Below the pieces are notes generated by a model, which made no database searches, was not told the origin of the DNA, and saw nothing but the letters and a program-made list of their open reading frames with translations. DNA of 64,000 nt from Nageia nagi (Eukaryota > Pinophyta). This document shows positions 45,545 to 57,689 of this stretch, one piece after another. The stretch is from NCBI GenBank assembly GCA_050084985.1, contig JBITNC010000001.1, forward strand, positions 21,886,001-21,950,000. Direction: 5' to 3'. The translations under genes were made by a program, and so were the position numbers. How positions within the stretch are numbered: position 1 is the stretch's first letter; the number at the start of each line of letters is the position of its first letter.

Positions 45545-47912
45545 TTATTCTACTGTTGGAGATGCCAGAAAGTTAACAAACGTTTGAAGGCTCTTGTGAG
45601 AAGATCCACCTTCTGCGACGGCTTCCTTGACAGTTTTCCTCAGTCGTTGTGCTGTGAGTCGTAACTCTTTCCCCTTTTGACCTTGTATCATGGCCCTTAC
45701 AGCCTTTGCTACACCTTTTCTATCTACCATCCCATTTTCGGAGTTTGCTCTCACATCTAATCCAATGTTCCACTGTTGCACGAGAAGTTTCCTGTTCATG
45801 TATTGGTCAGACCATTGCGGAAATGAAATCACAGGAACGCCCAAGCTCAGGCTCTCTATCGTCGAATTCCATCCGCAATGACACATGAATCCTCCCACCG
45901 CAGGATGACTTAGCACTGAAAGTTGAGGTGCCCACGGAATTATCAGTATTCTATCATTGCATTTTTCCAAGAACTCTTGAGGTAAAATGTCGGAGGAAGT
46001 TTTGTTGTGAAGAAGATCAAACCTGACCACCCACAGAATGAACTGACCGCTCTCTAACAAACCCATTGCAATCTCCTCCAGTTGGGATTTAGAAATGTTA
46101 ATGAGGCTGCCAAACGAAACATAAAGAACTGAGAATTGGGGCTTGCAATCCAGCCATGGCATACAGTTGGAGGCCTTGAAGAGGCTCGAATTCAGAATTA
46201 TATCATCGGATGTCTTGTGATTATTTTCTTCGTTATCCTTGAAATAAGCAAGAGGGAGCAACGGACCAATGGAAGAAATGGGAACTATATGCTGGATTGC
46301 ATCACTTGCTTGGCTTTCCAGCTCATACACACTGTTTCCTAAAACCCAATCGGCTTCGCCAAGTAATTTGAATTGGCAGAATATAAGGTGAAGCACAAAA
46401 TCAAAGGTTTGCCCTTTTTGAATAAATGATGGAAGGTCCTGCGGATCCAACGTTGGAAGTCCTGGTATATAATCTATCTTGTCTGTATGTTCAAATGCCC
46501 ACAACAGATCAGCGTCGAAACTATTGTTAGAACCTAAGCCGTAAACTCTTACAAAATCTTCTCCAAACTCACCGGTTGGGAAAAGACACAAAAGGAATCA
46601 ATAAAATGCAGATAAAAAAAGAGAATCAATAATATATTTTAATAACTTACAAAATTTAGTCTAATTTATAGGTTTTAAAATTTTATACAAAATTTTAACA
46701 ACGCACATTTTGTATCTATATTTGAGATGCTAAATTTTGGACCTTTTCCTGCTAACACAGTTACGAACACTCTTGGAACACAGTGAGCAGTTAGACAAAA
46801 CATAGTACTCCAGTCTTACCTTCAAGGGACAAAAGGAATCAATGAAATGCATACAGAAAAGAGAGTCAATAAATTGTTTTTTAGTAACTTTCAAAATTTA
46901 CTAGGTTTTTAAAATTATATACCAAATCATAACGCACATTATAAAATCTAAATTTAAAACGTTGAGTTTTGGACTCTTTCCTGTTCACACAGTTCCCGAT
47001 ACTCTTGGAACACGGTGAGTGAACAGTTCGACCAAACATACTACAGTAAAGTCTGTAACTTCAAGAGTCATAAGGAATCAACGAATTGCAGAGAGGAAAG
47101 AGAGTCAATAAATTTTTTTTTAGTAACTTTCAAAGTTCACTCAAGGTTTTTAAATTGTATACCACATTTTAATAACGCAGATTATAAATCTAAATTAGAA
47201 ATGTTGAGTTTTGGACCCTTTTCCTGCTAATACTGTTCCCAATACAGTGAGCAGTCAGACCAAACAGAATACTACAGTCTGTAACTTTAATCTACACCAC
47301 ACTCTTGAGATCCTCAGACTTCGTGAATCCTAGTCAATGAAAATGCATCAAACTCGTCAGAAATGGAGAAAACAAACCTGATTCCCTTGGGGGAAAGTGC
47401 CCGTTTGCAATGACATCAGTGAGATGGCTGTAAAAGACGTAGGCAGCAATAGACTGCGTCCAGAAGAAAACCCATGTAAGCTTGAACTTCCTGGCAACTC
47501 CCAACGTCCATGGAAGGAAGGAGTCCGCAATCAAACATGAAATGGGAGGGTCTCCCTTGAGCTGCAAATCTTGTATGAGCTCCCCTAGAGCATGTCCCAT
47601 TCTGTCCACACTCCTCAAGAATTGCTCGAAGTTAGCGGAGCGATCATAATCAAGTGGCAGCCCATCCGATATCTGCACCAAACGAATATTTGCGAAGCAG
47701 GAAGCGGATCCCAAATTATGAGATGCTTTGGACATTCGAGCATGGCTGTCGTGAGTGTTGACAAGGGTGACGAGGACTCCATTTGAGGCCAAGTTTTGAG
47801 CAAGCACCATCATGGGGTTAATATGCCCCTGCACCGGATGCGGAACAAGCAATGCATGCCCACGCCCATCTCCATTCCTTTCCATATTCGCACAGTTCAA
47901 ACTACGCAACAT
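45545..47912 (-). CDS. Family-1 UDP-glycosyltransferase (UGT), two exons
   Basis: Transfers a sugar, probably glucose, from UDP-sugar to a small acceptor molecule in the cytosol. Exon 1 is 47378-47912, the intron 46534-47377 (GT...AG, phase 1), exon 2 45545-46533. The joined frame is 507 codons from ATG 47912, or 498 from ATG 47885. In the 498-residue numbering H21 (VPHPVQGH) is the catalytic histidine and D121 (LIADSF) its aspartate partner. Residues 370-413 are the 44-residue plant UDP-sugar binding box, complete from WAPQ to DQ, with W391 and the final Q413 usual for UDP-glucose users. The sequence looks closest to UGT83/85-type enzymes, but the acceptor cannot be told. A TATA box lies only about 30 bases before the first ATG, which favours the second ATG as start. 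The surrounding CpG sites are largely kept, unlike in the pseudogene copy. Confidence 0.95.
46570..47310. repeat. Three 240-bp tandem repeats filling the UGT intron
   Basis: Units start at about 46591, 46832 and 47071 (spacing 241 and 239). Each has AAGGAATCAA near its start, a run of T/A, ATAACGCACAT-like words, GTTGAGTTTTGGAC, CTTTTCCTGCTAACACAGTT and ACTCTTGGAACACAGTGAGC. Together they make up nearly the whole 844-bp intron. The pseudogene intron (589 bp) has two such units. Confidence 0.9.
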
Positions 47913-47940
47913 TTTTGTTATGGCTTATCTCACCTCCTCT

Positions 47941-47949
47941 ATTTATATA
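47941..47949 (-). promoter_or_regulatory. TATA box of the UGT gene
   Basis: TATATAAAT on the minus strand, ending 29 bases before the first ATG (47912) and 56 before the second (47885). Confidence 0.7.
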
Positions 47950-48049
47950 CTTCGAGCATGTTTGTTGGTGACCTCTGCAACAAAATAGTCGAATCCAAAG
48001 CCCTGGAACTTGGGAGACTTGCAGGTAGGTTATGAGTGGTAGGTTGCCA

Positions 48050-49005
48050 GGTTCTTGATAACAATGGATTGTAGATACCATTATTCATGTTCACATACCC
48101 AATGGTTAAAGTTGTAGATATTTTAAGGCAATCATGTAGTTACACGGAACCTCAAATCTGATGGCACTTGTATTTATATCCGTAACACATACTATCCGAG
48201 ATGGCTTATTATCGTTATATACATTGAAAACTAGTTCCTACGAATCAATTTTTGTTTGGAACATATTTTCTTCCAAGTCGTGGACATCTGTTTTGTGTTT
48301 TGTTAACAAGGTAAATAGTTGTAGAATTTTTTAGACATGCTTCCACTAATGTTTACAAGTTTAATTGCTTAATGAGACTCATCACAATACAAAGGGCGAA
48401 GGCTAACCGGACAACATACTGCTCGCGTATAAGCAAAATTCTGAGATTTTCGTTCACTCATCTCCTCCGCTTTCAATTTTAAGTGGGCTCAATGATTTTA
48501 TCATGTGCGTTGTAAAGTAACTTCTGGTTTTATCATGTGCGTTAGTTTCTGGTATGATCGTTTTTTGGTATGATTTTTTTTATGAGGATTTAATTGTGTG
48601 CCCATTTTAAGCATATTTTCAACATTCTGAGTTAGCTTACCACTTGCACATGCAAAGTACTTTTTCAGCTTTCTATTTTCAAGTAGATTCGAGATCGACA
48701 AGGTGTACCAACTTTTTTACCGATTACTTTTTGATAGATGCATCCTGATATTTAAAGTTAATGCGATATGGATTAGGATCCATAAAGGTAGATTAGGAAT
48801 TATTTAAATTAACATTTAAAAATTAGCATCAAGTCAAACTTGGAATGTTAGATAGTTATGTGTTTTACTAGTGGTTAGCAAGTTTGTTGAAGTTATTGTT
48901 GGTCTCTAAGTTTGTTGAAACTTTGTTGTACTTCGTTGGCATAGTAGCCATTTTTGACCTATTTAAAAGCATCTAAAATTTAATAGAAAATATTTAGATT
49001 TTTCA
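48050..49005. other. UGT upstream region, no further gene seen
   Basis: Normal-complexity upstream sequence of the UGT gene. Open frames are short and match nothing. It presumably includes upstream promoter elements, but none can be named with confidence. Confidence 0.4.
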
Positions 49006-49009
49006 TTGT

Positions 49010-49620
49010 TTATTTTATATCATAATGTGAATCATATATACATATATTATAATTATATACGCTAAAAATATCATTATATACATACAAAATATCATAATAT
49101 ATATGGATAAAATATCAATATATATGCACAAAATATAACATACATAGAAGATATTATATATGCATAAAACATCATGATATACATATAAACATCAATATAA
49201 ATGTAAAAAATATCATGACATACATTTAAGATATAAGAACATATGCATGTAATATCACTACATACATACAATATATAAAATGCATATGAACACGATATAA
49301 TCATAAATTCATAAATTATTAGCTCATATGTACAAGATATCATTATATACGTACACAAAATATTTGTATACACATAAGAAATCAACTCATATACAAATGG
49401 TATCTTCAAGAATGGTACACATCAAACTAGGAAAATCTTGAATATCACCATGTGCATACAAACATCTACCACCTATCTAAATTCAATGCACATCATATAT
49501 ACACATGCAATCTCATTATATATGTGATCTAAGATCATACACATTGAATATCATTCTATACACACATAGTATAATCATATATACGCTTGGCGCATCATGT
49601 ATATGCATGTGTTATGATAA
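49010..49620. repeat. AT-rich minisatellite-like stretch
   Basis: Dozens of degenerate copies of about 30 bp around ATCATTATATACATACAAAAT. The long open frame on the minus strand (49092-49409) is just this repeat translated (Y, I, C, M only). Confidence 0.7.
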
Positions 49621-49654
49621 TACAGGTAAGGCAAAAAAAGTGAGTGTTTTCCTT

Positions 49655-50150
49655 GATTTTCAAGTTTGAGCATGATTGATCTCAAAATTTGAAGCACTTA
49701 GACATGGAATCATGAAAATATCATGCTCAAAGTCTAGTTTTCAAATATATAATTTATTCCAATACCTAGATGATAGAAATTAAATTTTGATAGGGATAAA
49801 CAAAAATCACTTTTTAAAATATATAGTTTTAGGACCATACCATTCATGTGTCCATCATGCATAATTTGACCAAAATTAAGGTATTTTTAAAAATCCTTTT
49901 AGGCATAGATACCTAAGACATTGAAGCTTGTTTTGGAAATTTTTCTATAATATTTTTAATGAATATTTTTTTTTATTATTTTTATATCGATCATGTTTGT
50001 TGTTTTGAAAAGTGCTCAAGTTCGTCATGCATAATTTGATCTAAACTTAATCTTTTTCAATTTTTTTTCTTATAGAGAATTCTCTAAAGCTTATCTCTAT
50101 ATAAGTTTTTTCATAACTCCAAAAAAAAACTTATTAAGAAAATAGGATAC
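49655..50150. repeat. Dispersed repeat, copy 2 (most diverged)
   Basis: Similar to 43425-43990 and 56385-56930; see the shared words given there. It lies upstream of the UGT gene. Confidence 0.75.
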
Positions 50151-50159
50151 CTTTATATT

Positions 50160-51500
50160 TCAAGTATATGGACTAGTTTCACCAAAGATGAATAGAAAAA
50201 TATAAAATATACTCCAATTGTAAAAAATTTGCATATTTGAATTCATCACTCTTTTATCTGAAATGGGTTTCATATTCATGAAAAAATTCAATCGAAATCA
50301 CTATGAAATGTATACCCAAAGTTACAATTTTATATTGATATCAACCATGGACATCTACTTGCAAGTCCAAGGCAAAGGGTTAGCTCACCAAGCCTTTTTT
50401 GAGACTAAATTCAAGGTTGCTAGGTGGGTGTGGGTGGGAAGCAAATTTTGAATACATCAAGATCTTGATATATTTTATAATGGTAACAACTGTAAAATAT
50501 ATTGGGATCCTAATTTTTATTAATCTATTAGGATAACAAGTCACATTTTAGGATAAAGATGTTCAACATCATTCATCTTCCCCTTCGTATAATATGATAG
50601 ATAGTAACATTATTCAATCATTATATTGAGGTTGAGACCCAAGGCATCTATTTCAATTAATTTGAAACTAAATTAGGTTTTTTATGAAGAGAATTAAGGT
50701 TTTGAATCCTGAAGAAACCATTGTAATTATAGATTTCTTCTAAAGATATATAGTGTTGAATTCATAAAGTTGAAATCTAATCAACACCATAAGTGATAAA
50801 AATGCTAAATAAATACCAAAAGGAAGGTCATATCATCTTAATAAATTCTTGCAAAAAGAGAAAAGGGTAAAAAACAAAAAAGAGATAAAAGAGCAAAGAA
50901 TAAAGAATTGAATTATAATGAAGCATCTAAAAGTCCCATACCAATTAAAGAGGAAAACACATAAGAGAACCTGAATGTAGATATGATTGTAGATGATGCA
51001 TGCATTGAAGAGGATATTATGAATGAAGCTTTAAATTCAATGACTATGGAAATGAATCCATGTATATCTTTGAATCTTCATATCATTTTATAATATTAGT
51101 TGCTTTTCAATATTCTCATGCAACTTCTTCAAATGATTGAGAAATTATTTAATACATTAACTCATCTTAACATGATCATGGATTATTGATTAGGTTTATT
51201 GCCACTTTCAAAAGTTCCTTCCATAGACCATTTGCAATGACACCTCTAGCTCATGTTTGTGCTCTTATACAACTACTAAATCATATAGGTATTCAAGCTA
51301 TTTCACACTCATACTAATTATCTTAAGAACCTTAATTATGAGAATCATAATTATGAGAATTACTAATAATGGCTCATATAGGAATTTGATTATGAGAACT
51401 ATAGTCAAATGATTAATGTTATAAACGAAGCTACATTACTATCAATATTTTCTTAAATGGAAGCAAATAATATCCTCTAAATAGATCATACATGATTTTA
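50160..51500. other. No recognised gene
   Basis: At about 50870-51090 the plus strand has a lysine/glutamate-rich coding-like stretch (KEENT, MIVDDACIEEDIMNEALNSM), possibly the tail of a retrotransposon gag. Nothing else seen. Confidence 0.3.
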
Positions 51501-51622
51501 CTCTCTCTTCCCCTTCGTCCCTTCATCTCCACTTCCCCTTCCCCTTTGCCCCTTCATCTCCACTTCACCTTTCCCTCCATCCCTTCACCCATTTATCTCC
51601 ACTTCCCCTTCCACTTCCCCTT
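51501..51622. repeat. Polypyrimidine tract
   Basis: About 120 bases of almost pure C/T with repeats of CTTCATCTCCACTTCCCCTT. A matching G/A tract on the same strand lies at 53274-53332. Confidence 0.85.
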
Positions 51623-51623
51623 A

Positions 51624-51695
51624 GCTATCTTCGCTTAATTGGTAGAGCACAAGACTTTTCACCCTATAGTTATGGGTTTGATTCCCATAGATGCT
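51624..51695 (+). tRNA. tRNA-Lys(UUU)-like sequence, probably a pseudo-tRNA
   Basis: 72 bases. D arm GCTTAATTGGTAGAGC, anticodon loop CTTTTCA (UUU), perfect T arm ATGGG-TTTGATT-CCCAT, acceptor stem GCTATCT/AGATGCT mostly paired. The D and T arms contain the internal Pol III boxes (B box GGTTTGATTCC, one base off consensus). The anticodon stem CAAGA/CCCTA does not pair, so it is unlikely to work as a tRNA. It could also be the head of a tRNA-derived SINE. Confidence 0.55.
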
Positions 51696-52434
51696 ATACC
51701 TTTCCTCCAAATTGTTCAAATTTCCTTCAAAATTATCATTCATTTATTCAAATAAATATGTTCAATATGTATATCATCATAACCCACATGGAATTCATAT
51801 GTGAATCCATATCTAATATATCTTGATTATATGTATATGAGACCATATGTGAATCCATGAATTTATATCTAGGTAATTACACTATATCTTAGATAATGCT
51901 CATCATACTCCAAAAATGTTTAAACTAAGTTATAGATTTTTTGAAAAGTTCTCACCTATTTAACTTAATCCTTTAGTTTTATTCACTTCAACCATAAGTT
52001 TAGCTCACCTACATGTTTTCAACTTCTAAGTTTTAAAATTTCAACACTATTAAACTAGAAGTTTACTCATATTTTTATCATATGCTTAAACACAAATTAC
52101 ATAAAGGCCACTTTCTTGATGTGATCATATGTGATATTATCATGCTAAAAAGTGGATGGTCAATGTATTTTTTATCAATGAAATGGGTTAAGCATTATCT
52201 AATATAAATCTGCATTTGATATTTCTTAGGCCTTATTAAATGAAAACTTCCAATTCAAAATTGTTTATAACTTGTTGAAGGAAGTGTTTCCATTTATATT
52301 CCATGTCTTGTAAAATAACTCATCTTCCAACTTGATAATATATATCAAATTTTATACAACAATACTATTCATGTCATATGCTTTCTATTCAACTTGATAA
52401 CATATATCAATACTATTTATGGCATAAATTTTGA

Positions 52435-52770
52435 AAATTCTAGTTGATATGGAATCTAATATGGATATCCTCTCCATTGATTTCTTGCAAAATTTTCCAC
52501 ATATGCTTATTAATATTAAGATAAAGGGGTTTGAAAATATGGAAAAATATTGTAATATACTAATACTATTATTAATTGAATTAGTTTCTAAGTCTAATCC
52601 AATGTAGCGTTATGTGTTTCCTAGATATTTCCCATACAATTTATTTCTTAGGAGACCATGGATCCATTGTTTGAAGGATATTCCTTCAACCCTTCATATA
52701 TGTTAAGTTTGATAAGGTAGAAAAGATTATCATAGTTAGCCTTGATGATAGTACTTTTGACTTTGTAAAT
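52435..52770 (+). pseudogene. Ty3/gypsy protease remnant, unit 1
   Basis: Plus strand reads ILVDMESNMDILSIDFLQNF, then YFPYNLFLRRPWIH and DIPSTLHI. These are the active-site segment (DMGS in the other copy) and the YNLLLGRPWIH...IPSTLH block of plant Ty3/gypsy proteases. Both ends are lost and frame breaks occur. Confidence 0.7.
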
Positions 52771-53273
52771 TTTATTTAAGTTTTCATCATGTCCTACAAA
52801 GATACTAAGTTTGAATAATAATAGTTATAATCATAATTTATAAGAGAAGTAAGTTTGACATTGTATGTTAATAAAAAATCCAATAAAAGTACAAGTACTG
52901 ATGTTTACATTAACTTTTCCTTAAAATGAAATGGAAGAGAATATTTAATTTTATATCAAAACCTTGTTATTTATTTCTATGAAGTTATATTTTGTTTTCA
53001 TTATTCCTAAGTTAGTTTTCAAAGTTACCTCCTGTATTCAAGTTAGTTTTTTAGTAATCTTTTTCATTATTAACATATAACCAAATTATTGTTTAGTAAT
53101 CTTTTCCATATTTATCATTATTTAATTATTATTTATAAATTTTTATTTAGTAATCTTCTCCATCTTTGCCATCTAATCCAATTCTCGTCAATTATAACAA
53201 TTGTAAACTTGAATATTATCTAAAAATTATTAATCCTATGATTATAATTTTGTAAAGGGATAAAGATTGTATA

Positions 53274-53332
53274 TAGAGGGAAGGGGAAGGGATATGAAGA
53301 GGAAATGAAGGGGAGGGGAAGAGGAGATGAAA
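53274..53332. repeat. Polypurine tract
   Basis: AGAGGGAAGGGGAAGGG... roughly the reverse complement of parts of 51501-51622. Confidence 0.75.
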
Positions 53333-53402
53333 ATCCATAACAACATCATAATCATTGTGTGAAAATACATAACAACATCATAATTATTATGTGAAAAAAA
53401 AC

Positions 53403-53550
53403 ATAACAACATGTCCAAAGTCCATAGTCAATGTAATAATAGCATAGTCCATCATAATAATGCTTATAAAGTTCATAGTCCATGTAATAATAGCATAGTC
53501 CATAACAATGTCCAAAGTCCACAATAATGTCCAAAGTCCATATACATATA
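53403..53550. repeat. Short tandem repeats (GTCCAAAGTCCATA words)
   Basis: Repeats of ATGTCCAAAGTCCA and CATAGTCCATGTAATAATAG. Also at 61228-61365 in unit 2. Confidence 0.75.
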
Positions 53551-54366
53551 TCATGATCTAAAAATAACATACAAAAAATATGTACATAATCAATCCTAGA
53601 TCTATCTATCTAAGATTGTATGTGAGGGATTTTGCTCGGATTGCAAAAAAATTGATCACAAAATGGTTTCCAAAATAGGAAATAGCTACCCTACTATACC
53701 TGGTGGTAGCTAATATAGTTTGCAAAAAACAAGTAACAAAATAAGTTCAAATGCTAGCGAACTATAACTTGTTGGTAGCCCTAATGCAACCTAATTTGCA
53801 AATTATATTAATATAAAATCATTAAATTGTATTCAAAATACATTTAAATTACAATTGGGATGCAACCCAACTATCTCTTTATTGTTGAATATTCTAATCA
53901 ATAAATCCTTTGTTCATTCCAAAGATGGGATGAAATTTGTTGATCATACGTAGAGTTGATTGCTTTCCATTCTTTATATCCTATTAAGTGAGTTTCTCTC
54001 TAGTCTCTCCTTGGGATGGTCTCCCCACATGTATTTGTTCAATATTTGCTATTTTTCTAAAGTTCAGTATATTTCTTTATGGGATTCTATCTTGGCCTTC
54101 TTCTTATTGTATTGTTATTGCTTTACTATCTTTATTCCTAGCTTTTTTTGTCACCCTTCTAATTCTTTCTCCATTTTCCCCTTCCACAACTTCCATTTGT
54201 TATCGCATCTTTTAAAAAATTTGAATTGTAATTGCTTTCTCCTCAGTCTATTCCTTCTAAAATTGATAACACTATATAGGGGTTTGTTATGGTTTATTTC
54301 ATCCATTAGACTTCTTTTGAAGTTGATTATTTTTTTAATGTGGTTTGTTTTATCTGCATTTCAAAG

Positions 54367-55224
54367 TTATTCTTCTAATTTTTTCCTATTTTTCATTTTT
54401 TTATTGACTTCCACCCTTTCTCTTCTGTTTATCTTGAGACTCCTTTTCATTCTTTTCTTTTTCTCTGCTTTCTTCATCTCTCCTCTTCTTTTATGGAAAA
54501 TCCTTTGGATAATGCTCATAACTATTACAAATTCCACATTGTACTGGTAGATTTTTATATACAATTGGTTGCATCCATTCTCTTCCATATTCTATTTTTA
54601 ATTTTATCTCATTCATCATAGGTTTGGACATATCTAAATTAACCATGAATATTGCACTTATAAACTTAAGTTTTAATCTTGTTGATCTCCCAATTGTACA
54701 AGGGATCCAATTGCTTTTGTAATTCTGGCTATTATGCATAGGTGCTAACAAGATGGGTGAAGTCCAAGTAGTAAGACCCATATTGGAATGAGGTTGAAAT
54801 TTTTACTTTCAAGGGAGAAATTTTTCTTCCATCTCTTGATGACTAATCATTTCTTCCTGAGGAATCATGGACCCATCTCTATCACTTTTTTCAAGTTTTT
54901 ATCTAATTAGAATTTGAATAATAGAAATTATTTTGGGAGAGTAGCTAGGGATACACATCCTTTTGTACTCCATCTTAAATTGATCCAACTTTTAATCATA
55001 TCTAGAGGGGGTTGTACCCCAACAAAGTGACCAACAAGGGTTGACTTTAGCCCATCCTCCTTCTCTATTATACTTTTCAGAATTAATATGATAACCTCAT
55101 CATTAGAGAATTCAAGCTCCAACACCATCCTGATTGCTTCCTCTATGAATGGTTTTTCTTGGATCAACATGATTTTCCATTCCTTGTGGGGCTTTGCATC
55201 AGGTTGTAATTTTGATTTATTCAT
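54367..55224 (-). pseudogene. LINE ORF1 remnant (DUF4283 type), unit 2
   Basis: Copy of 41440-42268. From ATG 55224 the frame is open for 98 codons (to 54928), including the glutamine that is a stop in unit 1. Then it breaks; the zinc-knuckle part is open at 54491-54781 and contains NLPVQCGICNSYEHYPKDF. The lysine-rich tail follows. Confidence 0.8.
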
Positions 55225-55229
55225 TGCAT

Positions 55230-56380
55230 TTCAAATATCATTCGATATTATTTCAGTAAGATTACAACTTTGCTAAGCTGTAATTTTCTTAATAATAGCT
55301 TGTGGTACTTCTAAAATAATTAGCTCATGCTTCTATTACTCTATGCTCGTATTTTTGTTATATCATGCTTGTGCTTCTGCTACATTTCCCTCATAAACCC
55401 TTACATATAATAATAATTAATAGATATACTTATACATAGAATAAAAATAATAATAACAATAAGTAATACAAAAATTATAATCCTTAATGTAACAACTACT
55501 AACATATAAGCCCATTTTAATATTGCTCATCCATTATGCTAATGCATCACCATGTTACCCATTTTACACCTTCATTTTCTTTTTTACCAAATTAGTCTTT
55601 ATTTTTGGCACACACCAATCCTGATACCTTAGCCACTACACTAGTAGGTGTTAATGTTGATAAATTAGTTATTACTCTAGTAGATTTGAATCTCTTATCT
55701 TGTAAATCATTTTCATTATCTTCATTATCTCTCATCGTATCAACATTTAAGGGGGGATGTACATTTTATCCCTCAACATATTGTATCAATTAAAGAATTT
55801 TCAACCATGAAAGATGTATGGCCTAAGACTTTTGTAAAAGATTATCATCAATCCATATTTACCAAGGTAAAAATAGAATTACCCAAATGAAAACAAGTCC
55901 ACCTTGAGAAGAATCCAAAGTTGTACACATGCTTAGTGGCATAGATAAAGTAAGATCATGATCGAATAAGATTTGTTAACCAATCATGTCAATTCAAGAT
56001 GTCCTCAAGTTATACTCTAGATGCAATTTGATGTAAACATCAAAAGTTTTAACTTGGTTACAACTAGGGCAATTGCAATTGCCCATAACCTAAAATAAGT
56101 TAATAATCTTCCCTCAAAAAAGTTGTGAGCACCTTCTTTGTCATCACCACTAACTAATGTCTAGTTGTTTTTGAAGTATTTTCCATCCTATGATGGTAAA
56201 TAGTCCAAAAAGGGGCAAAATATAGACATCCAAAATTAGTACCTTTGCACCATATGCATGGGTGTAAACACATTCATCACCATCATAAATCCCAATGTAA
56301 TTAACCCTAAAATCTAATAATTTTCATGGATCAGTACAAGAAATTGGGTCCATTTTATGGCCAAAAGGTAGAATTCTTTT
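55230..56380. other. No gene seen (copy of 42300-43420)
   Basis: AT-rich sequence nearly the same as in unit 1. Confidence 0.4.
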
Positions 56381-56384
56381 CATT

Positions 56385-56930
56385 ATTTTCAGGTTTGATC
56401 ACATTGATCTAAAAATTTGAAGCACTTAGACATGGAATCTTGAATAAGGTCAATAGCGTAAAATTGTAGTGCTTTGAGTCTAGTTTTCAAATATATAATC
56501 TATTCCAATACCTAGATGATAAATATTTATTTTTATAGGTATGAATAAAAATGACTATTTAAAAAATACTATTTTAGGAACCATACCATGCATGTATTTG
56601 TCACACGTATTTTGATATAAATCAAACTATTTTTTTAAATTCTTTTGGGAAAATGATACCTAACACAATGAAGCTTGTCTTGGATATTTTTTCATGAATA
56701 TTATAATTTTTATTAATTTTTTATGGATCATAATTATGGTTTTGAAAAATGCATGTGTCCGTCATGCATAATTTGACCTAAAGTCATCATTTTTCCAAAA
56801 AATTTTAAAAATTTTGTAGAGAATTATCTAAAGGTTGTCTCCATGTATTTTTTTTTCAAAATTCATAAAAAATAAAAAATTACTAAAAAATTAAAATTTA
56901 TTTTTAAAATTTTCCAAGTTATAAAACTTC
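56385..56930. repeat. Dispersed repeat, copy 3
   Basis: Unit 2 counterpart of 43425-43990. Confidence 0.75.
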
Positions 56931-57185
56931 ATCTTTAAGTAGACCCAACTTCTTACTTCCAACCTCATCTAAAAACTAGATATCATTTATCCACTAACAA
57001 ATGATATTAAAATGAACATTATTTAAATCATATTTAACAAATAACTCTTCAATATGACTTCTAAATGACATAATAAATGCATTAATATATAGAGCTCATC
57101 GAGTATATTATGAAAATCAACTAGTCACATGCCCCTTTTCAAACAATTCTACACCATTTAACAAAAGTGATAATCCTAGACCCTA

Positions 57186-57310
57186 CTTGCGGGTGACCCA
57201 ATCCAATTGTGAGCAACTCAATCCAGTCGTGGGCAACTGTAATCTCAGAAAACTGCGATCATAGGCGATTCAATCCAATTGCGGGTGATCGAACCTGATC
57301 GTAGGTGACT
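57186..57310. repeat. GC-rich 52-bp repeat, one full copy
   Basis: Unit 2 counterpart of 44231-44395, shorter by one unit. Confidence 0.75.
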
Positions 57311-57689
57311 CTAAACTTGCCAAAATAAAAATTTCTACGGATTGACAACCCCTATTCCAGGGATGATTTGGAGCCAATTTCAGCTGACAAAATTGAACAA
57401 CTAAAATGGCAACTCACCATCTCATCCACCAGGCCCTAAATCTATTTGAAAGAGACTAGTTGATTTTTGCATCAACACTTGTTTAATACTTACATGTCTG
57501 AATGCCTGCCTATCTAAGTATATTTTAACCTTTTGGGTCAAAATATATATGTAAAAGAAACTCAGTTCATCCTATTTTAGAGACATTTAGAGGTTTCAGA
57601 GAACTCTAGAAGCGTAGGTAATTGGACTTTCCCTCGTGTACCGATAGGCAGCATTTACTTTGTCACACTATGAGTATAAAAGAGGGGTT

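Larger units (their letters stand above)
40682..53615. repeat. Unit 1 of a 12.9-kb tandem duplication
   Basis: 40682-45414 matches 53622-58329, and 51616-53615 matches 58430-61436 apart from about 1 kb of extra sequence in the second copy. The two blocks are in the same order and orientation on both sides of 53616-53621. This is a head-to-tail duplication of the whole stretch, including the UGT gene in unit 1. The joint has six unmatched bases (TTGTAT). The copies are highly similar, with scattered transitions and small indels. Confidence 0.92.

Noticed and set aside
49092-49409. 105-codon open frame on the minus strand, rich in Y, I, C and M
   Set aside because: It is a translation of the AT-rich minisatellite; no protein character.
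53960-54550. 196-codon plus-strand open frame rich in F, L, S and I
   Set aside because: It is the antisense of the lysine-rich tail of the LINE ORF1 remnant; the hydrophobic look comes from reading AAG/GAA-rich DNA backwards.
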